From: Symsagittifera roscoffensis
Taxonomy: Eukaryota > Xenacoelomorpha > Acoela > Convolutidae
Direction: 5' to 3'
Length of the DNA: 64,000 bases
Assembly (NCBI RefSeq): GCF_963678635.1
Contig: NC_087070.1
Span: 42,702,988-42,766,987, forward strand
The notes under the pieces were generated by a model. It did not search any database and was not told the origin of the DNA. It saw only the letters and a program-made list of their open reading frames with translations. The translations under genes and the position numbers were made by a program. Positions 30,031 through 42,555 of this stretch are shown here, piece by piece (positions within the stretch are counted from its first letter, which is position 1; the number at the start of each line of letters is the position of its first letter).

Positions 30031-30887
30031 TTGTCCCGCCGGCGCCAATACTTATGTATTAACTAAAAAACAGCTAATAGTAAGCAAATTTGAGTAAAAC
30101 TTGTTTTCTCTTCAAGCTGAATTGCTTTGTGATATTATTAGTAATAGTTTGCACGTTTTAATCAAAGAACGAAGACTTCATAGAGCATACATACACCACA
30201 ACGAAAACAGTTTTTGTCACTAATTTGAGCATATTTAAGATTTGAAAAAGTTCTATCAAAGCTTTGCAGCAGTTGCTTTTTTAAAATTTGATTTTTTTGC
30301 CCTTGAATGTTACACGAAAATTTTCTCAAACATTAGCTCATCGATATTTTAACAAAGAATAGCCGCTTCTTAAAGAAAATCAGACTCAAAAACATCCCAG
30401 ATTCAAGAAATGTTCATTACGAGGCCAAACTGTGCACTGGATTAGGGCAGCGTTTGGTGGGTGTTTGTTCATTGGAATCCAAATACAAGTCTTTAAACAT
30501 GTTCCAAAATGTAAAGGAATTCCACATACAAAATTTTGTTGGATTCCGCGCAAAAACAACTTGTAAGGTACATTTTGTTGGCAATTTTTAAGCAGATATA
30601 GCAAATATAAAAATATTCCGCTCATTTTAACGTATGAAGGAAGGATTTAAGTCAACTCAGCAAACTGTAAGCGGATTCCACAAATTTTAGTCTATAAATC
30701 AATGAACACATATTTTCACGACTATAATTTTCTTGATGCATGAAAGAGTAGGACTAGCTTTTTTATCAAAACTATGAAACTAAACGACTAGTGTTTTTTC
30801 TTTGAGTGAAAATTAAATTAATTTACTTTGGCTCTATGATTTTTTGTGCAATGTTTTAAGAAAAAAAATGAAACTATATTACTATCT
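30031..30887. other. Upstream flank of the first EF-hand exon
   Basis: AT-rich with no supported coding region. A promoter or 5' UTR exon of the EF-hand gene may lie here or further right. GCTGTTTTTTAG upstream of the ATG (minus strand) is a possible acceptor for a 5' exon. Confidence 0.4.
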
Positions 30888-31092
30888 TTTTTTGATCAGG
30901 AACTAGATTTGAACAAAATTTTTTAATTTTGTGAAGATATCAACTCCTCGGGCTTACTGCACAAAAACAATGCTACTCATTCATTTTCATAAATGGAAAA
31001 GAATGAGTGGCATTGTTTTTGTGCAGTAAGACCAAAGAGTTGATATCTTCACAAAGTTATAAGAATTTTTTACAAATCTAGTTTTTGATCAA
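30888..31092. repeat. Near-perfect ~205-bp hairpin (MITE-like)
   Basis: Two arms of about 100 bp form a single inverted repeat with a very short loop around 30988-30996. Core arm landmarks are TTACTGCACAAAAACAATGC and its complement at 31009-31029. The outer tips are TTGATCAGGAACTAGATTTG and its diverged complement. There is no coding capacity. It could be a MITE or the source of a long hairpin RNA. Confidence 0.75.
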
Positions 31093-31399
31093 CAAAATTG
31101 ATCTGAACCAAAAACCAACCGAAGTATAAGATTTATCTACCTTCAGTAAAAATCGAAACATTCAGACAATTAGTTTGCTTTGTTGTTTCTTTTTAAACTA
31201 AACCTATTCGTAATACCGATTTTTCCAGACCAAAAAAGCACAATTGAAATTTGTAAAACAATTTAGTTAACAAATTGTAAATGCATCTATGAAAAAAAAA
31301 AACTGAAATAGTTTGCCAAAGAAAGTAACGCCGAGAAGCGTGGACTAAATATTTGGTCGTTTTTTAAAGTTTTTTTAAAAAAAATTCTTTGAATCATTT

Positions 31400-32690
31400 T
31401 TTACAACAAGACTGCTTGTATCAAGGTGAAGTCCTGAAAGTTCCGACTGCATTTTAAAATATATGGAGTAGTGTTCTTTTTTTTAGAAAAGAGGTGAAAT
31501 TAACCCATGTTGTTTTTCGAAATGTTGTGTATTTTTCCACACAAAGTATGAAAAGTACAAAATGATATTTTTTGCTTACGGCGAAGCAAAAAATAGACCA
31601 AATGGGGACCATAGTTTTAGCATGCAGATAAAAATAACTTAAAAAAACTTTCAAAATGATGTTCAATTACATAATTTCCCATCAATTTTCTTGATAATAA
31701 TACTATCCACAACGTTTTGGCTCTTGATCTCATTATTGTTTATCAGAATTTTGAATGTCAATGAGCACAATAAAAGAATTGACTTAACTTTTATCGTTCC
31801 GACTTACAAAAAAGTGACGGATTGTTTGTGCTCTTTATTTGTGGTGGTTTCCTAATGTGGTTTCTTTTCTCCAGACAAATTCGGCTTTATAACTAGCCAT
31901 TTTTGACCAAATTTTTTCTGTATAACTCAATGAGTATTAATGTTTTAAGAGCAAGTTCAGAAAGTTTTTTTTTTACCTGTGATCATTTTTTGGGAGGTTA
32001 TGGGGGTTTACAGATTGCTAAATAGGCCAATTTGGGATAAATTTTGCGCAATGATTTTCGTAGTTTTATCTCATACGCCGTTTTTATCCGTTCTAGAAAT
32101 TGTTAATATTGAACTGAGGCATGTTTTTTAGTCTACTTAATACTTAGCTACGTGTGAAAGTATCATTTTTTCTTTTCATTGAGTGTTGGAGATGACTTAT
32201 AAAAAAACTTTAAAAAAACGTTATTTTTAATCAATTTTTCACTATACTTTAGACCTTATCAGACAGTCTCAACATTCAAGATAAGTTCATTCTTGTTCAA
32301 TTTTTTTGTTTAAAAAAATTGAAAAAGAAAAAGAGTTATACATCTGCTTCTAAGTGTTCATGCCTAAATGTTCATCCAGATCTTCCAGAACCACGCTATG
32401 TGAATTTCAAATTTTCCAGAAATTCAAATTTAGATACAAAAAGAACAAAACTGCTCGTACTAGGGCGAGGCGCTGAGTGATCTGACTGCAGATCTTTGGA
32501 GCAGTAATAAAATGAAAAAATTTAATGGAAAGTCATCCCCCACGCGCCATGTAAAGTACAAAGTGATAGATTTCGCTCCTAGTAACAAATCAATTATGGC
32601 AAATAAGCTTCCTTGAACCAATTTCGAACGATTTCTAAGACGGATTAAATCTCCGCTCACGCGAAAGATCGCGAAATTAACAAGGACCCG
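31400..32690. repeat. Diverged, rearranged copies of the foldback-arm repeat
   Basis: Three blocks match the arms of the 2969-5253 element: a tip at 31404-31465; an arm-internal block in the opposite orientation at about 31830-32140 (AACTAGCCATTTTTGA, ACCTGTGATCATTTTT); and a left-arm block at 32449-32690 (ACTGCTCGTACTAGGGCGAG ... GGATTAAATCTCCGCTCACG). They are more diverged than the two arms at 3-5 kb. Confidence 0.65.
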
Positions 32691-34167
32691 GTAAACCAAC
32701 AGGACAAAATGATAAATGGAGGTTCGGAAACTCACTTTAAAATTCAGGTTTAAAAGTCAAGTCGTTTTTTTGTTCACTCAGCGTTGAAATATATATCAAA
32801 GAAGTGTGCTTGAGACAAAAAAAACTGGACAACTGGACATTATAAATTTCATAGCTGTGGTTAGCTCTCAATCGAACCTACTAAGTTCCGCCATTTTTCA
32901 AAACAAAAACTGAAAAACTCTCATAAATTACTATCTAGTTTACAAAACATTTCCTACTCTCAAGAAAAAGTTTTCGCAATGCAACTTTGAAGTTTTGGTT
33001 AGATTTAATGAGCACATAGTCTGCTTTTGACTTTTTGGGTCGAACAATGTCCGTTTTCGACTCTGCTCATCTGTAGAGAAAACTGTTAGTTTTTTTTGGG
33101 TTCTTTCAACTTTATCAGTCTTCGTTAGAACAAGGTTCAAACTTCCCGGAGGTTGCTAGACATTGGTTGATTTAATCCGGGTTTGTTTAAATCATTATCT
33201 CTACAATTCCGCTCATGATTCGACCCTGTGTGTTTAATGATTCGATCACAATATATATCCAAGAAATTATTTTACTCAGATAATTTTGCAGATCTATACA
33301 ATTACTTCAGAGCATTGGAATACAAAACACTTTGCTCTCAGTTAATGGCTTCCAACTTTGAAAATTATAAGGGTAATATAAACATAGAGTGGTGTTACGA
33401 TAACGAGAATCGATGCTGAGAAACTAAAAAAAACTCGTACCATTGGAGCCAAAAATGCATTGAAACTACCAACGCTTGCCACATTAGTGAATTAGGCATA
33501 ATCGTCACCAAATGCCTTCAAGCGTTGAATAACAAACAAGATATAGGAAAAAAAGATTTCGAACAAAAAAATTCTTAAATTCTTTTCAATTTTTTTCTTA
33601 CTAAAATCTAAGTTCATTAGTCTACATGACAATTTTTATAGAATGGACGTTATTCGATTATTTTACTCGCTCGAATACAGAAGAGAAACTTTAAAAAATG
33701 TCAGCTGGTTTTTCCCAACACAGAGACATTTTTTTTGAAAAAATTCTAGGAATCGTTTCAATCAAGAACGAAGGGGCTTGAATACTATATATCAAACAAT
33801 CCATTGCCAGACATAAATTGATCCCTGATAAGTCGTGGGAATAATATCGTAGGTAAATTTCATACTCATTTTCAATAGTCGATACAATTACTTTGATTAA
33901 ATTCTTAAGAGAGAAGAGAGAATTTTTTTTGATTTGAGAAAGTAAAGGCAGAACATTATTGATTCCACCAAAGCAATTGGGAATCTTACTTGACTAAAAA
34001 CTTGATTTTGAATAAATTTGGTTTTCAAAGTGTAATCACAATGAGTGGCGTAATTAATTGCACTAAAAAACTGTTTGGATCTTGTTAACTTTTTCCGCTT
34101 TTGGACCTTGTTAACTACTCCCCCCATGCATATAATAATTTTGACTACCATTTACGTATAAAATATG
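32691..34167. other. Intergenic, no feature seen
   Basis: AT-rich sequence left of element 2. Short open frames at 32940-33140, 33228-33419 and 33897-34151 show no domain. Confidence 0.45.
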
Positions 34168-34172
34168 CATTT

Positions 34173-34428
34173 TGTCATACTGCTACTGCAATAGCAGTAA
34201 TTGATTATGTATGTACTACCAACCTGCGGTGCTTACTTATTAATTTCATGGTATACTCAAGGTCACAGTGTGTTGTGACATTGAGACTTAGTTGAGAGGT
34301 CAGAGTTTTTCAGTGTTGATCTATCTCTCAGTAACCAAATAAAAGAAAAGAGAAAACAAAGTTCAATATAACAGAATACATTATTGAATTACAATTAGTT
34401 TTCACTCGATACCGCATCGGATATCACA
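34173..34428 (+). repeat. 5' LTR of element 2
   Basis: 256 bp. It opens with an 8-bp stem palindrome TACTGCTA / TAGCAGTA, which is also present in the LTRs of element 3. It ends CACA directly against the PBS TGGCGCAGCC. Confidence 0.92.
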
Positions 34429-35239
34429 TGGCGCAGCCAGCAGGAGTCGCAGCTCAAGACAATAGAACGGATATGGGAATACCCGTATTTTGGGCGTCAG
34501 CGAATTTAGATCCTCCGTGGCAATTAAAATCTGGTTTGAACAATTTCTTATGGCAGTAACTGTTAAAGAAAATGTAAACCCAGAGATTATATTGGAAGAA
34601 CCAAAAGACATATTAGAGGAGCCACCTCCTCGACCAGAAACACCACGAGATGGAGAGAATGAAGATGCGAGGAATGCGAGGATTCTTAGAGACAAGCTAG
34701 CATTGGATAGAGTATTGTTGGAGAACGAAGAGAGAAGGACAAGAGGCCCACGAGTTGGACACAATGTTTTCTATAACGAAGTACAAAAAAAACTGGTGTC
34801 CAGATTATTTTTGTCTCTGGGTACAGAGGGGAAGAAACGATTCCTACAAAAGAACCCGCATGCAGAAATATCGAAAAGGTCGTTCAGGGAAATTACAGAA
34901 CTTGCAGAAGTTTCGTTTCAAAAAGTGAAATGTGTAACGTATAAAAGATATAAACTTTTTACGCGAATGCAAAAATCCGGGGAATCTCTCGAGGCATTTC
35001 ACACAGCGCTAACTGCGCAAGCAGCTCGGTCTGAACTGGGAGCATTGGAAAAAGAGATAGTCGGTGACTTATTCATTTCGAAAATGAAAAACATGACATT
35101 GCAGGACACATTGACTTTCGAGACTCTAGATCCGGAAGAGGTTCTGAAAAGAGCGATAAAATTCGAACACAGCAAGTTAACCACAATGGCTTTTCAAAAG
35201 ACGAATGCTGCGGCTACAGGAGGAACAAGTAACAATTAG
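34428..35239 (+). pseudogene. Element 2 gag (broken)
   Basis: The likely start ATG uses the last base of the 5' LTR and the first two of the PBS, giving MAQPAGVAAQDNRTDMGIP. A one-base loss near 34515, compared with element 3, shifts the frame. The rest is read from about 34490 in another frame to a TAG at 35237, which corresponds to a sense codon in element 3. The product is a helical capsid-like domain (LFTRMQKSGESLEAFHTAL, AARSELGALEKEIVGDLFIS). Gag would form the particle core. Confidence 0.8.
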
Positions 35240-35905
35240 ACTTCGGGAGTGAGGATAAAACAAGAACCTGTGATGGCCGATAGAAATTTGTCAGGGACGA
35301 CGAAGAATCAAAACAGAAGGGAATCAAATAAAAGGCAAAATAATAACAAGAACCACAACATGAAAACAAAACCATGTAACAGATGTGGAAGGGCGTTTGA
35401 ACAGGGACATTTGAAAAACTGTTCAGCGATGGGTAAAACTTGTAAGAACTGTGGTAAACCCAATCACTTTGCAAAAATGTGTAGATCTCAGCAAGTGAGT
35501 GAAGTTGCGGAAGAATCGGAAGGATCTGTAGAGGAATGCGATCAGATAAGTGAAAGCTTTGGGTCATGTAGTGAGTTTGAAGTCATGTCGATACAAACCT
35601 ATCAACCGGAAAATGAAAGAGTTTCCAAGTATGTGAAGGATCGAATCAATGAAATAAGGAACAAATCGAATGGAGAGACAATACAAGTCCAGAAAATCGA
35701 TTCAATTCGAGACCCAACGTTGAAACGAGTAAAATCACTAAAGGCCATGGTACGAATTGATAATCAAATAATACAATTGACAGTGGACACGGGAAGTCCA
35801 GTTTCGTTTCTAAATTGGGCGACGGCGAACGAAAATTATGGAAAAGTCAAGCAAAGTAAGATTCATTCCGTCAGAAAAACTGAATTTGCAGACCAAATTC
35901 GTTGA
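35240..35905 (+). pseudogene. Element 2 nucleocapsid and protease region
   Basis: Same frame as gag after the TAG. Two zinc-knuckle-like motifs are present: CNRCGRAFEQGHLKNC (atypical spacing) and CKNCGKPNHFAKMC (canonical CX2CX4HX4C). Then comes an acidic linker and an aspartic protease motif LTVDTGSPVSFLNW (Asp at 35786). The frame breaks at about 35850-35905 and continues in another frame. Confidence 0.8.
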
Positions 35906-37842
35906 TTATAACAAACAACCGATCAATGTATTGGGAGCCTTGAAGACGAACCTTCGGTCGGCGGGCTGGGAGGTGAAAGGCGCTACCTTTCTTGTGACGG
36001 AACGTAAGACCAGATGCATCATGGGATTACATTTGCAAGGACAAGTGGGGATATTTACTACACAAAAACCAGCGCCAAAGGAACTTACCAGGTTTGACGT
36101 GCTCATGTGCGAGCAGTCAGAAGGTTGGAAAGAAAAGTTTTTCAATAAGTTCAAAAATTTATTTGAAAGACAAGAAATTTCAAAAAATCACATTGCAAGT
36201 TCGAAATTTAAATATCCACTATGTCCAATTCAAGAAAAAGGAATAAGAATCCCAATTCACATACAGAATAAAGTTGAAAAAAAAAATCGAGAAGTTGTTG
36301 ACAGAAGGTCATATAACAAAACTTGATAAATGTACGAGTGATTGCTTTATTGCTCCGATTGTGATAACAGTAAAAAAGGACGACTCAATAAAATTGGCGC
36401 TGGACGCGAAACCAATAAATAGACAACTGTTCAAAAATAAATACCAAATGCCTAACGTAGATGAGCTCATCGATGGAGTGAGTCAAATTGTTACTGAAAA
36501 CAAAAGTGGTACTCTCTATTTCACGGTGTTAGATTTGAAATATGCGTACAATCAATTAAAATTGGCTGCAGATACAGCTAAACAATGTAATTTTAATATT
36601 GTTGGCGAGAAAGCAACCGGGACATACAGATTTCTTACAGGGTTCTATGGATTAGCGGACATGCCAGCCGAATTCCAAAAGGCCATGGACAGAATTATCA
36701 ATCACGCTAAAAACACGTTCTGTTTCCTGGATGACATTCTTATTGTGTCGAAGGCAAATGAAATTGAACATGGAAATCTGGTGGAAGCGGTACTTAAAAA
36801 ATTGGATGTGGAAAGTTTGGCATTGAAAATATCGAAGTGCGAATTTTTCAAACAAGAATTGAATTGGTTGGGTCATCACCTCTCAGAAGCAGGGGTTAGT
36901 GCAAAATTCACTAAAACCGAAGCGATTATAAACCTCAATCCGCCGAAACCGCTTAAACAATTAAGATCATTTCTGGGAAGTATAAATCACTTAGCTAAAT
37001 TTATACCTAACGCAGCAAGTCTAACTGAGAAATTGAGACCACTTCTTAAAGAAGAGAATCAAAAGAGAAAGTTGAAAAACATGAAACTACCGGTAAAAAA
37101 GTTCGAGTGGGGGGATGAGCACACTGTAGTATTTGATGCTATAAAAGAGGCTTTAACAAATATTACAAAATTACATTACTATGATGCTAACCGAGAGACA
37201 CGAGTTAAGTGTGACGCGAGCCATGATGGCTTAGGCGCTACATTGGAACAACAAAATGACGAAGGTTTGTGGGTTCCAATCTCATTTGCATCTCGGTATC
37301 TGAATGTACAAGAGAAAAAATATTAAACAAATGAACTGGAGTTACTGGCAGTTGTTTGGACAGTAGAAAGATACAAACATTACCTTTTAGGAAAATCATT
37401 TACCATTGCAACAGATCACAAAGCGCTCACATCAGCGCTAGATGGTAGCAAGTCTAATAAAACCTATCAATCTCGTTTGACCCGGTGGATCGATCGGTTG
37501 TTGCCATATCAGTTTAATATAATTTTTATTCCGGAGAGGGACCTGGGTATAGTTGATTACTTATCGCGTGATCCTTTCAATGATCCTTAGCCTGAATCAG
37601 AATTAGACGAAAAGTATGTAGTAGCGACAATAAACTCCTTTCATGAAGCATTAGACTGCATGAGCAGTAGGCTGAAAGGCATTGAGTCGCTCGACTGGAA
37701 CGAAAACATTCTAGAATGTTTAGAAGGAATGCAGAGAAACAGTCATCAAGTAATGGTTGCTCTAGCAACCAAAACGGTCAAAAATGAGCAAAGCTCGACC
37801 GGAACGAGAGAAAACAGTTTCCACGACTGCCAAAACAGCTAA
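35838..37842 (+). pseudogene. Element 2 reverse transcriptase and RNase H (broken)
   Basis: The protease-RT linker reads from 35838 and switches frame at an A10 run near 36278. The RT domain (about 36300-37000) has LDAKPINRQL, LDLKYAYNQL, GFYGLADMPAEFQ and catalytic FLDD (Asp pair at 36730-36735). RNase H starts at CDASHDGLGA (Asp at 37213), is interrupted by TAA 37324, and continues with TDHKAL and VDYLSRDP before a TAG at 37588. The catalytic residues are present, but the stops make the copy non-functional. Confidence 0.85.
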
Positions 37843-38214
37843 ACACAACAGTTCAAGATAAACCAATCACTTTTTTGTCAACTCAACTCAGCAAACAGTC
37901 GTGCTCAAATAAATTGAAAATCGCAGAGAATTAGTACCAAAAAATCAGAAGAAAAGAAAAACAGACTCAAGGAACGAGATGTCAGAAAATAGATCCTACG
38001 ATTGCTGGTCGGATACACCACAGGGCTGGCGAAACGATGAACGAGAAGAGAGCCTCTTGGATCCAAAGTGGAATCGCTCAATGACAAATGCAAACGAACT
38101 TTCTAAAGAGTAGGAAATCACAGAAACATTACAGCGCACGAGAAAAATCATTCGTGGAGGCCGAAAAAATAGAGATAGCACAGACAGTGAAACACGACAT
38201 GCATCACGAGTTAA

Positions 38215-39120
38215 ATGGCAGAAGACATTGAAGGTGAAGAAAAAGTGTGTACAATTGAACCACCGAAGACGTCCAGTAAATCGAAACTGCAGAAGCAGCA
38301 ACAAGAGGAGGCCCTCGACAATTTGTCAAAACTGTTTGACAAAAGTCTGCTAGTTGAATTAACAACCGAAGACACCTGGATGGACCGCCTTAGACAAGTG
38401 ATCGAAAGGGGAGACAAACTAGGCTTCGAACTAATGGGACCATATACGAATCCATTGTGGTCACAGATGGCAGTGCAGGACGACTGCATTTTGATGAACA
38501 ATCGCTTAGCGGTTCCAGTTCAGCTGAGACAAGCCGTCCTAAAGAGGATCCACCGAAGACATCAAGGCCAAGAGGCTATGTTAGGAGTGTCACAATACCT
38601 GTGGTGGCCGCATTTGAACAAGGACATCGTGAATCTAGCGGAAAAGTGTCGTAGTTGCACCAGATATGGTAAGAATGTAAAATATCTTATTCCAAAAAAC
38701 ACGTCAAAACCACTGCCACTGCTCACGCAGCCGGGACAGGAAGTACAATTAGATTACGCGGGGCCTAAAGAAAATCAAAAAGGAAAAAAAATCTACCTTC
38801 TAGTAGCTATAGATAGATTCTCAAAATTTCCATCGGTGAAAGTTACGAAATCTACAAGTGGGAAGTGCACAGTAAAATTCTTGAGACCGTATATCGACAC
38901 ACATGGGATTCCGGAATCGATTCGCTCCGATCAATTTTCAGGTTTCAAGGGGAAAACTCTAAGAAAGATTTGTTCGGAACTTAACATCGAGCAGAAATTC
39001 TGTACGGTGGGGGATCATCGAGGCTGTTGCTTGGTAGAACGTACAATACAAACTATAAAGCGAAGATTGGGGGTAAGGTTGCTCGAAGAAAATCGATCAA
39101 ATTGTGTCTCAGTATCATAA
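38215..39120 (+). pseudogene. Element 2 integrase
   Basis: In frame with RT. The zinc-binding region has HRRHQGQ and CRSC (38647). The catalytic core has LDYAGP (Asp about 38752), IRSDQFSGF (Asp about 38929) and VERT (Glu about 39033), so the D, D, E set is intact. The frame is lost near 39090 and continues in other frames for the integrase C-terminus. Confidence 0.85.
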
Positions 39121-40740
39121 TGCGAGATCTACGGTGGAACAAGCAGAAAACTATACAAGTATCCCCATTTCAAGCACATTTTGGCAGACTACCAAAAAAC
39201 AGAACCTAAAATTGTAAGGGATAGGTTTCTAAACAATTCTGATTATTTAGACAAACAGCATTTGGAACGCTCAGCATTGACGGCATCTCAATTGAAACGC
39301 AGAATCGACCAATCAAGAGAGAACCTCAAGATAGTACGAAAAGGACAACTCAGCAGGGACACAAGCCCACTGCATAAGCAGCAATTAATTCGGACAGGGA
39401 TCGACAAAGGGCTAAAGCCCTAAAAGAACTGCTGGAGGCGAATGCCCGCTGGAATCACGAAAGAAGAGATGCTGCTTAAAATGATATCAGGCGAATGGTG
39501 GACGAGACCGGATTATTAAATCCTGATCTACGAAAGGAGATGATACACTCCTGGGAGAAGGGATTTATCGAGGACAAAGAACCAGAGCAAAGTAAATCTC
39601 CGCCGAAGACAATTCTAAGAAAGGACCCGTTACGGAAAAGTGGACAGGCACTGACAAAGCAAATGAAAGGTAAAATAGCGTCTGAATCAGACTCAACTAT
39701 TAAGACGACAACAGGCTCTATTTACCGGAAATCGAACATTGCACAATCGAGAACAGTTCTAACACACGAGAATCAGCGGAGTGAAAGTAAGAGCCCATCG
39801 GCAGAACCTACGAAAAAATTTCAAAGGATCAGCTCCCCTGAAGCACTCGAGGATATCGAGTCAGACGAAGAATTACAACGAGATATGGAAATAGCGGATG
39901 CGGTGAACCCCATAGACCGATTTCAACAGAGCCAAACAGTTGTGAATTCCAAAGACACAAACGCAGGAGGGGTCTCAACTTAGCTATCAAAAGAGCGAAA
40001 CCGAAGTTGGCGGGTCCAAGTTCACCGGCAGATGAGAGCGACAAAAAGAGGACTGACAAGAAAGCCAAAGAAAAGAAGACTCAAAGCAATCAACACAATC
40101 TTACTGGTCAAACTGCGACAACAGCTGATCCGGGGCAGGATCAATCAACATCAAAGTTGGGGAAGTTGGGCCACAACACTCAGACGAGTTCTACTCCTAA
40201 AACAAAACAGCGGAAAAAATTGAAATGTATTGATTTCCAAACATCTCCAGAGGACATATTAGATACATTCCAAAATCGAAATTTGGCACCATCCGAATGA
40301 GAAAAGTTTGCAAACCAATTACTGAAACGTGGGGTTCAAAGAGTCGCGGACGATATTAGAGGAAATTCACAACCAATTTCGGAAAGAGACACAGCATTTG
40401 AACTGCCACAAGGATTCTCCGACGAGTCAAGTGCGGAGGAGTCGAGTGTCAGGCAAAGCTCCAGGCAAACAAAGAATAAAGAACCGAAACGTTTTGGTGA
40501 CCCGATCAAGCACTCATTTAAAGAGATTTCAGAGAATCTGATGGGAGGCACTTCTCAAAACGGCACTTCAGGAAAACCGTAGAAGACTGAGAGACTTCAA
40601 GGAACGAAGTGATAGGCCTGTAGAATCGAAATTAAAAATGCTCGAACGACACCTATTCAGGTGGAAATTTGGTTATGCAACGCTGGATGAAGGAGTGGAC
40701 TGGAATCCGAGCTGGAAAATAGAGCTGGAGGAAAACTGAA
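39121..40740 (+). pseudogene. Element 2 C-terminal coding region of unknown function
   Basis: Several open stretches (39181-39423, 39495-39983, 40007-40300, 40329-40541 and about 40580-40740) in different frames are remnants of one Lys/Ser/Glu-rich reading frame after integrase. The same region occurs in element 3 (56346-57603). Both end in a conserved block, KFGY(A/G)TLDEGVDWNPSW. No domain is recognised; it could be an extended integrase tail or a separate product. Confidence 0.6.
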
Positions 40741-40864
40741 ATAGAAAATCATGAACTAATTCTTCAGTAATCCAAAAACTTTCTTGCGAACTGAGTATAT
40801 TAAACTCTTTTTAAAATAAATTATCCTACACATGTTGAACAATTTATTTTTACCGAGGGGGTTG

Positions 40865-41120
40865 TGTCATACTGCTACTGCAATAGCAGTAATTGATTAT
40901 GTATGTACTACCAACCTGCGGTGCTTACTTATTAATTTCATGGTTTACTCAAGGTCACAGTGTGTTGTGACATTGAGACTTAGTTGAGAGGTCAGAGTTT
41001 TTCAGTGTTGATCTATCTCTCAGTAACCAAATGAATGAGAAAAGAAAACAAAGTTCAATATAACAGAATACATTATTGAATTACAAATAGTTTTCACTCG
41101 ATACCGCATCGGATATCACA
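40865..41120 (+). repeat. 3' LTR of element 2
   Basis: 256 bp, about 98% like the 5' LTR by eye (differences around 40945, 41032-41040 and 41088). It is preceded by the purine-rich tract CGAGGGGGTTG. Confidence 0.92.
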
Positions 41121-42184
41121 CATTTAAAAAAATTAACAATTAATAGGGTTTCCATTTTTGCGCGTTCGTATTTGTATTACTCTTTATTTATATTATATCT
41201 ACCTAAAACTTTTTAATTAATTACCTTTTCTGATATCTGTTTCAAACTATTAAAAAGACAGCGTTAAATTGCTGAAAATTGAAATGGGGGGGGGATAGTT
41301 ATAACAATTAACAAATTCCTTTTTTCAATTTTTTGTAACACATCCTTTACAGACAGAAACTTTGCATGTTTCATCACATCACACCAGATGGTATGATTGT
41401 TAAATAAGTCCTTTTAAAGACCCAAATTGCTTCTTTTTGCAAAATTGATGTCAAGTAATCACTTCATTCAACAAACCGGGGTTGAAAAATTTCGAATTTT
41501 TTTGTCTCAATTATTCATCTTTTAGTTATCTTTCCGAATTAACTGCCTCTCAGTAATTTTCATTAATTCATGTTTTTGGTTGATGATAACATAATGAAAT
41601 ATTAATAGATTTACAATTCTTGCGTTTGCAAGTAGATAATTATCAAATGCATAATGAAAATTAAGAGTTAAGAAAACTAGACTGCAAATTGGAAACTAAC
41701 TGAATTTAAACAATAACTTGAGTGCAAGTTGCGTGAAAATTTTTACGGACTTATAATCTAACGGTTGAATTAGCATTGGTTATTCAACCACTAATCAGGG
41801 TATTTATTTCCACAGTAGTAAAGTTTATGCATTTCAAAAATGTACTCTTTTTTTGATTTAAATATACTTAAATCCTTTAAAAAAATAATGTTGATCTTTA
41901 CTCTGAGAAAATACTCTTCTTGCTTTTTGTAATTTTTTTCTAAGCCGGATTTTTTTCCCACTTTTATTATCTAAATTCACAAAGATTTTTTGTCTAATTT
42001 TCAGTTATTTTACGGTCGTCTATTTTGCTTTCCGCACTAAGTAAAAAGAGAAAATAATTGACGCAGAATATTGGACGAAAGCATCTTTAGAAAATTTTTA
42101 GCCTCCGTCACCAAATTTGGTTGTCTCAAGATGGTTAAAAGGAGGGACCATTTGGGTCGGCAGAGGCTCGAATCCTTGAGGGGG

Positions 42185-42236
42185 GCGGAGGGAGCGTCCG
42201 CTCCGCTCCGCTCCCTCCCTAAATCCGCCCCTGGCT
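42185..42236. repeat. GC-rich segment ending like a hAT transposon terminus
   Basis: Read on the minus strand the sequence starts CAGGGGCGGATTTAGGGAGG, the style of many hAT-type non-autonomous termini, followed by a GGAGC(GGA) repeat. A similar tip is seen near 63519. The other end of the element was not located. Confidence 0.35.
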
Positions 42237-42344
42237 ATAAAAACAAAATTACAGTTTCTTTTAGTTCAGTAACCAACTGAAAAGCACACAAAACAAAACA
42301 AAAATGAAACGAAATGAAGCGATGACGTTTGTTGAGCAATAACG

Positions 42345-42555
42345 GATTATAATCCATTCTAATGGATTATAATTCATTAAAAATTTGAAAAAGAAGTTTG
42401 TTTTCAAAAAATAATCGATTATAATAGATTATAATCGATTAATTTGATTTTTATTGTTTCGAAAAAAAGTATCATTATAACACATTTTTAACCGATTATA
42501 ATCAATTCTTTTTGAAATTTATGAAAACTGACAATGAAAATCCATTATAATCTAA
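42345..42555. repeat. Cluster of GATTATAATC palindromes
   Basis: GATTATAATC, or close variants with flanking ATCGATTATAATCGAT symmetry, occurs at least six times in 210 bp. It is followed at 42575-42587 by GAGTACGGGTTGT, identical to the sequence after the AGATCT cluster at 6.9 kb. Confidence 0.75.

Larger units (their letters stand above)
34173..41120 (+). mobile_element. Ty3/gypsy retrotransposon, element 2 (degenerate)
   Basis: Two 256-bp LTRs (TGTCATAC...TATCACA) are flanked by CATTT at 34168-34172 and 41121-41125. Gag, CCHC, protease, RT, RNase H and integrase follow in Ty3 order with an extra C-terminal coding region. The LTRs differ by about half a dozen bases and the coding region has several frameshifts and stops, so this copy is older than the giant element and inactive. 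It is related to element 3 at 43166-57980. Confidence 0.92.
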
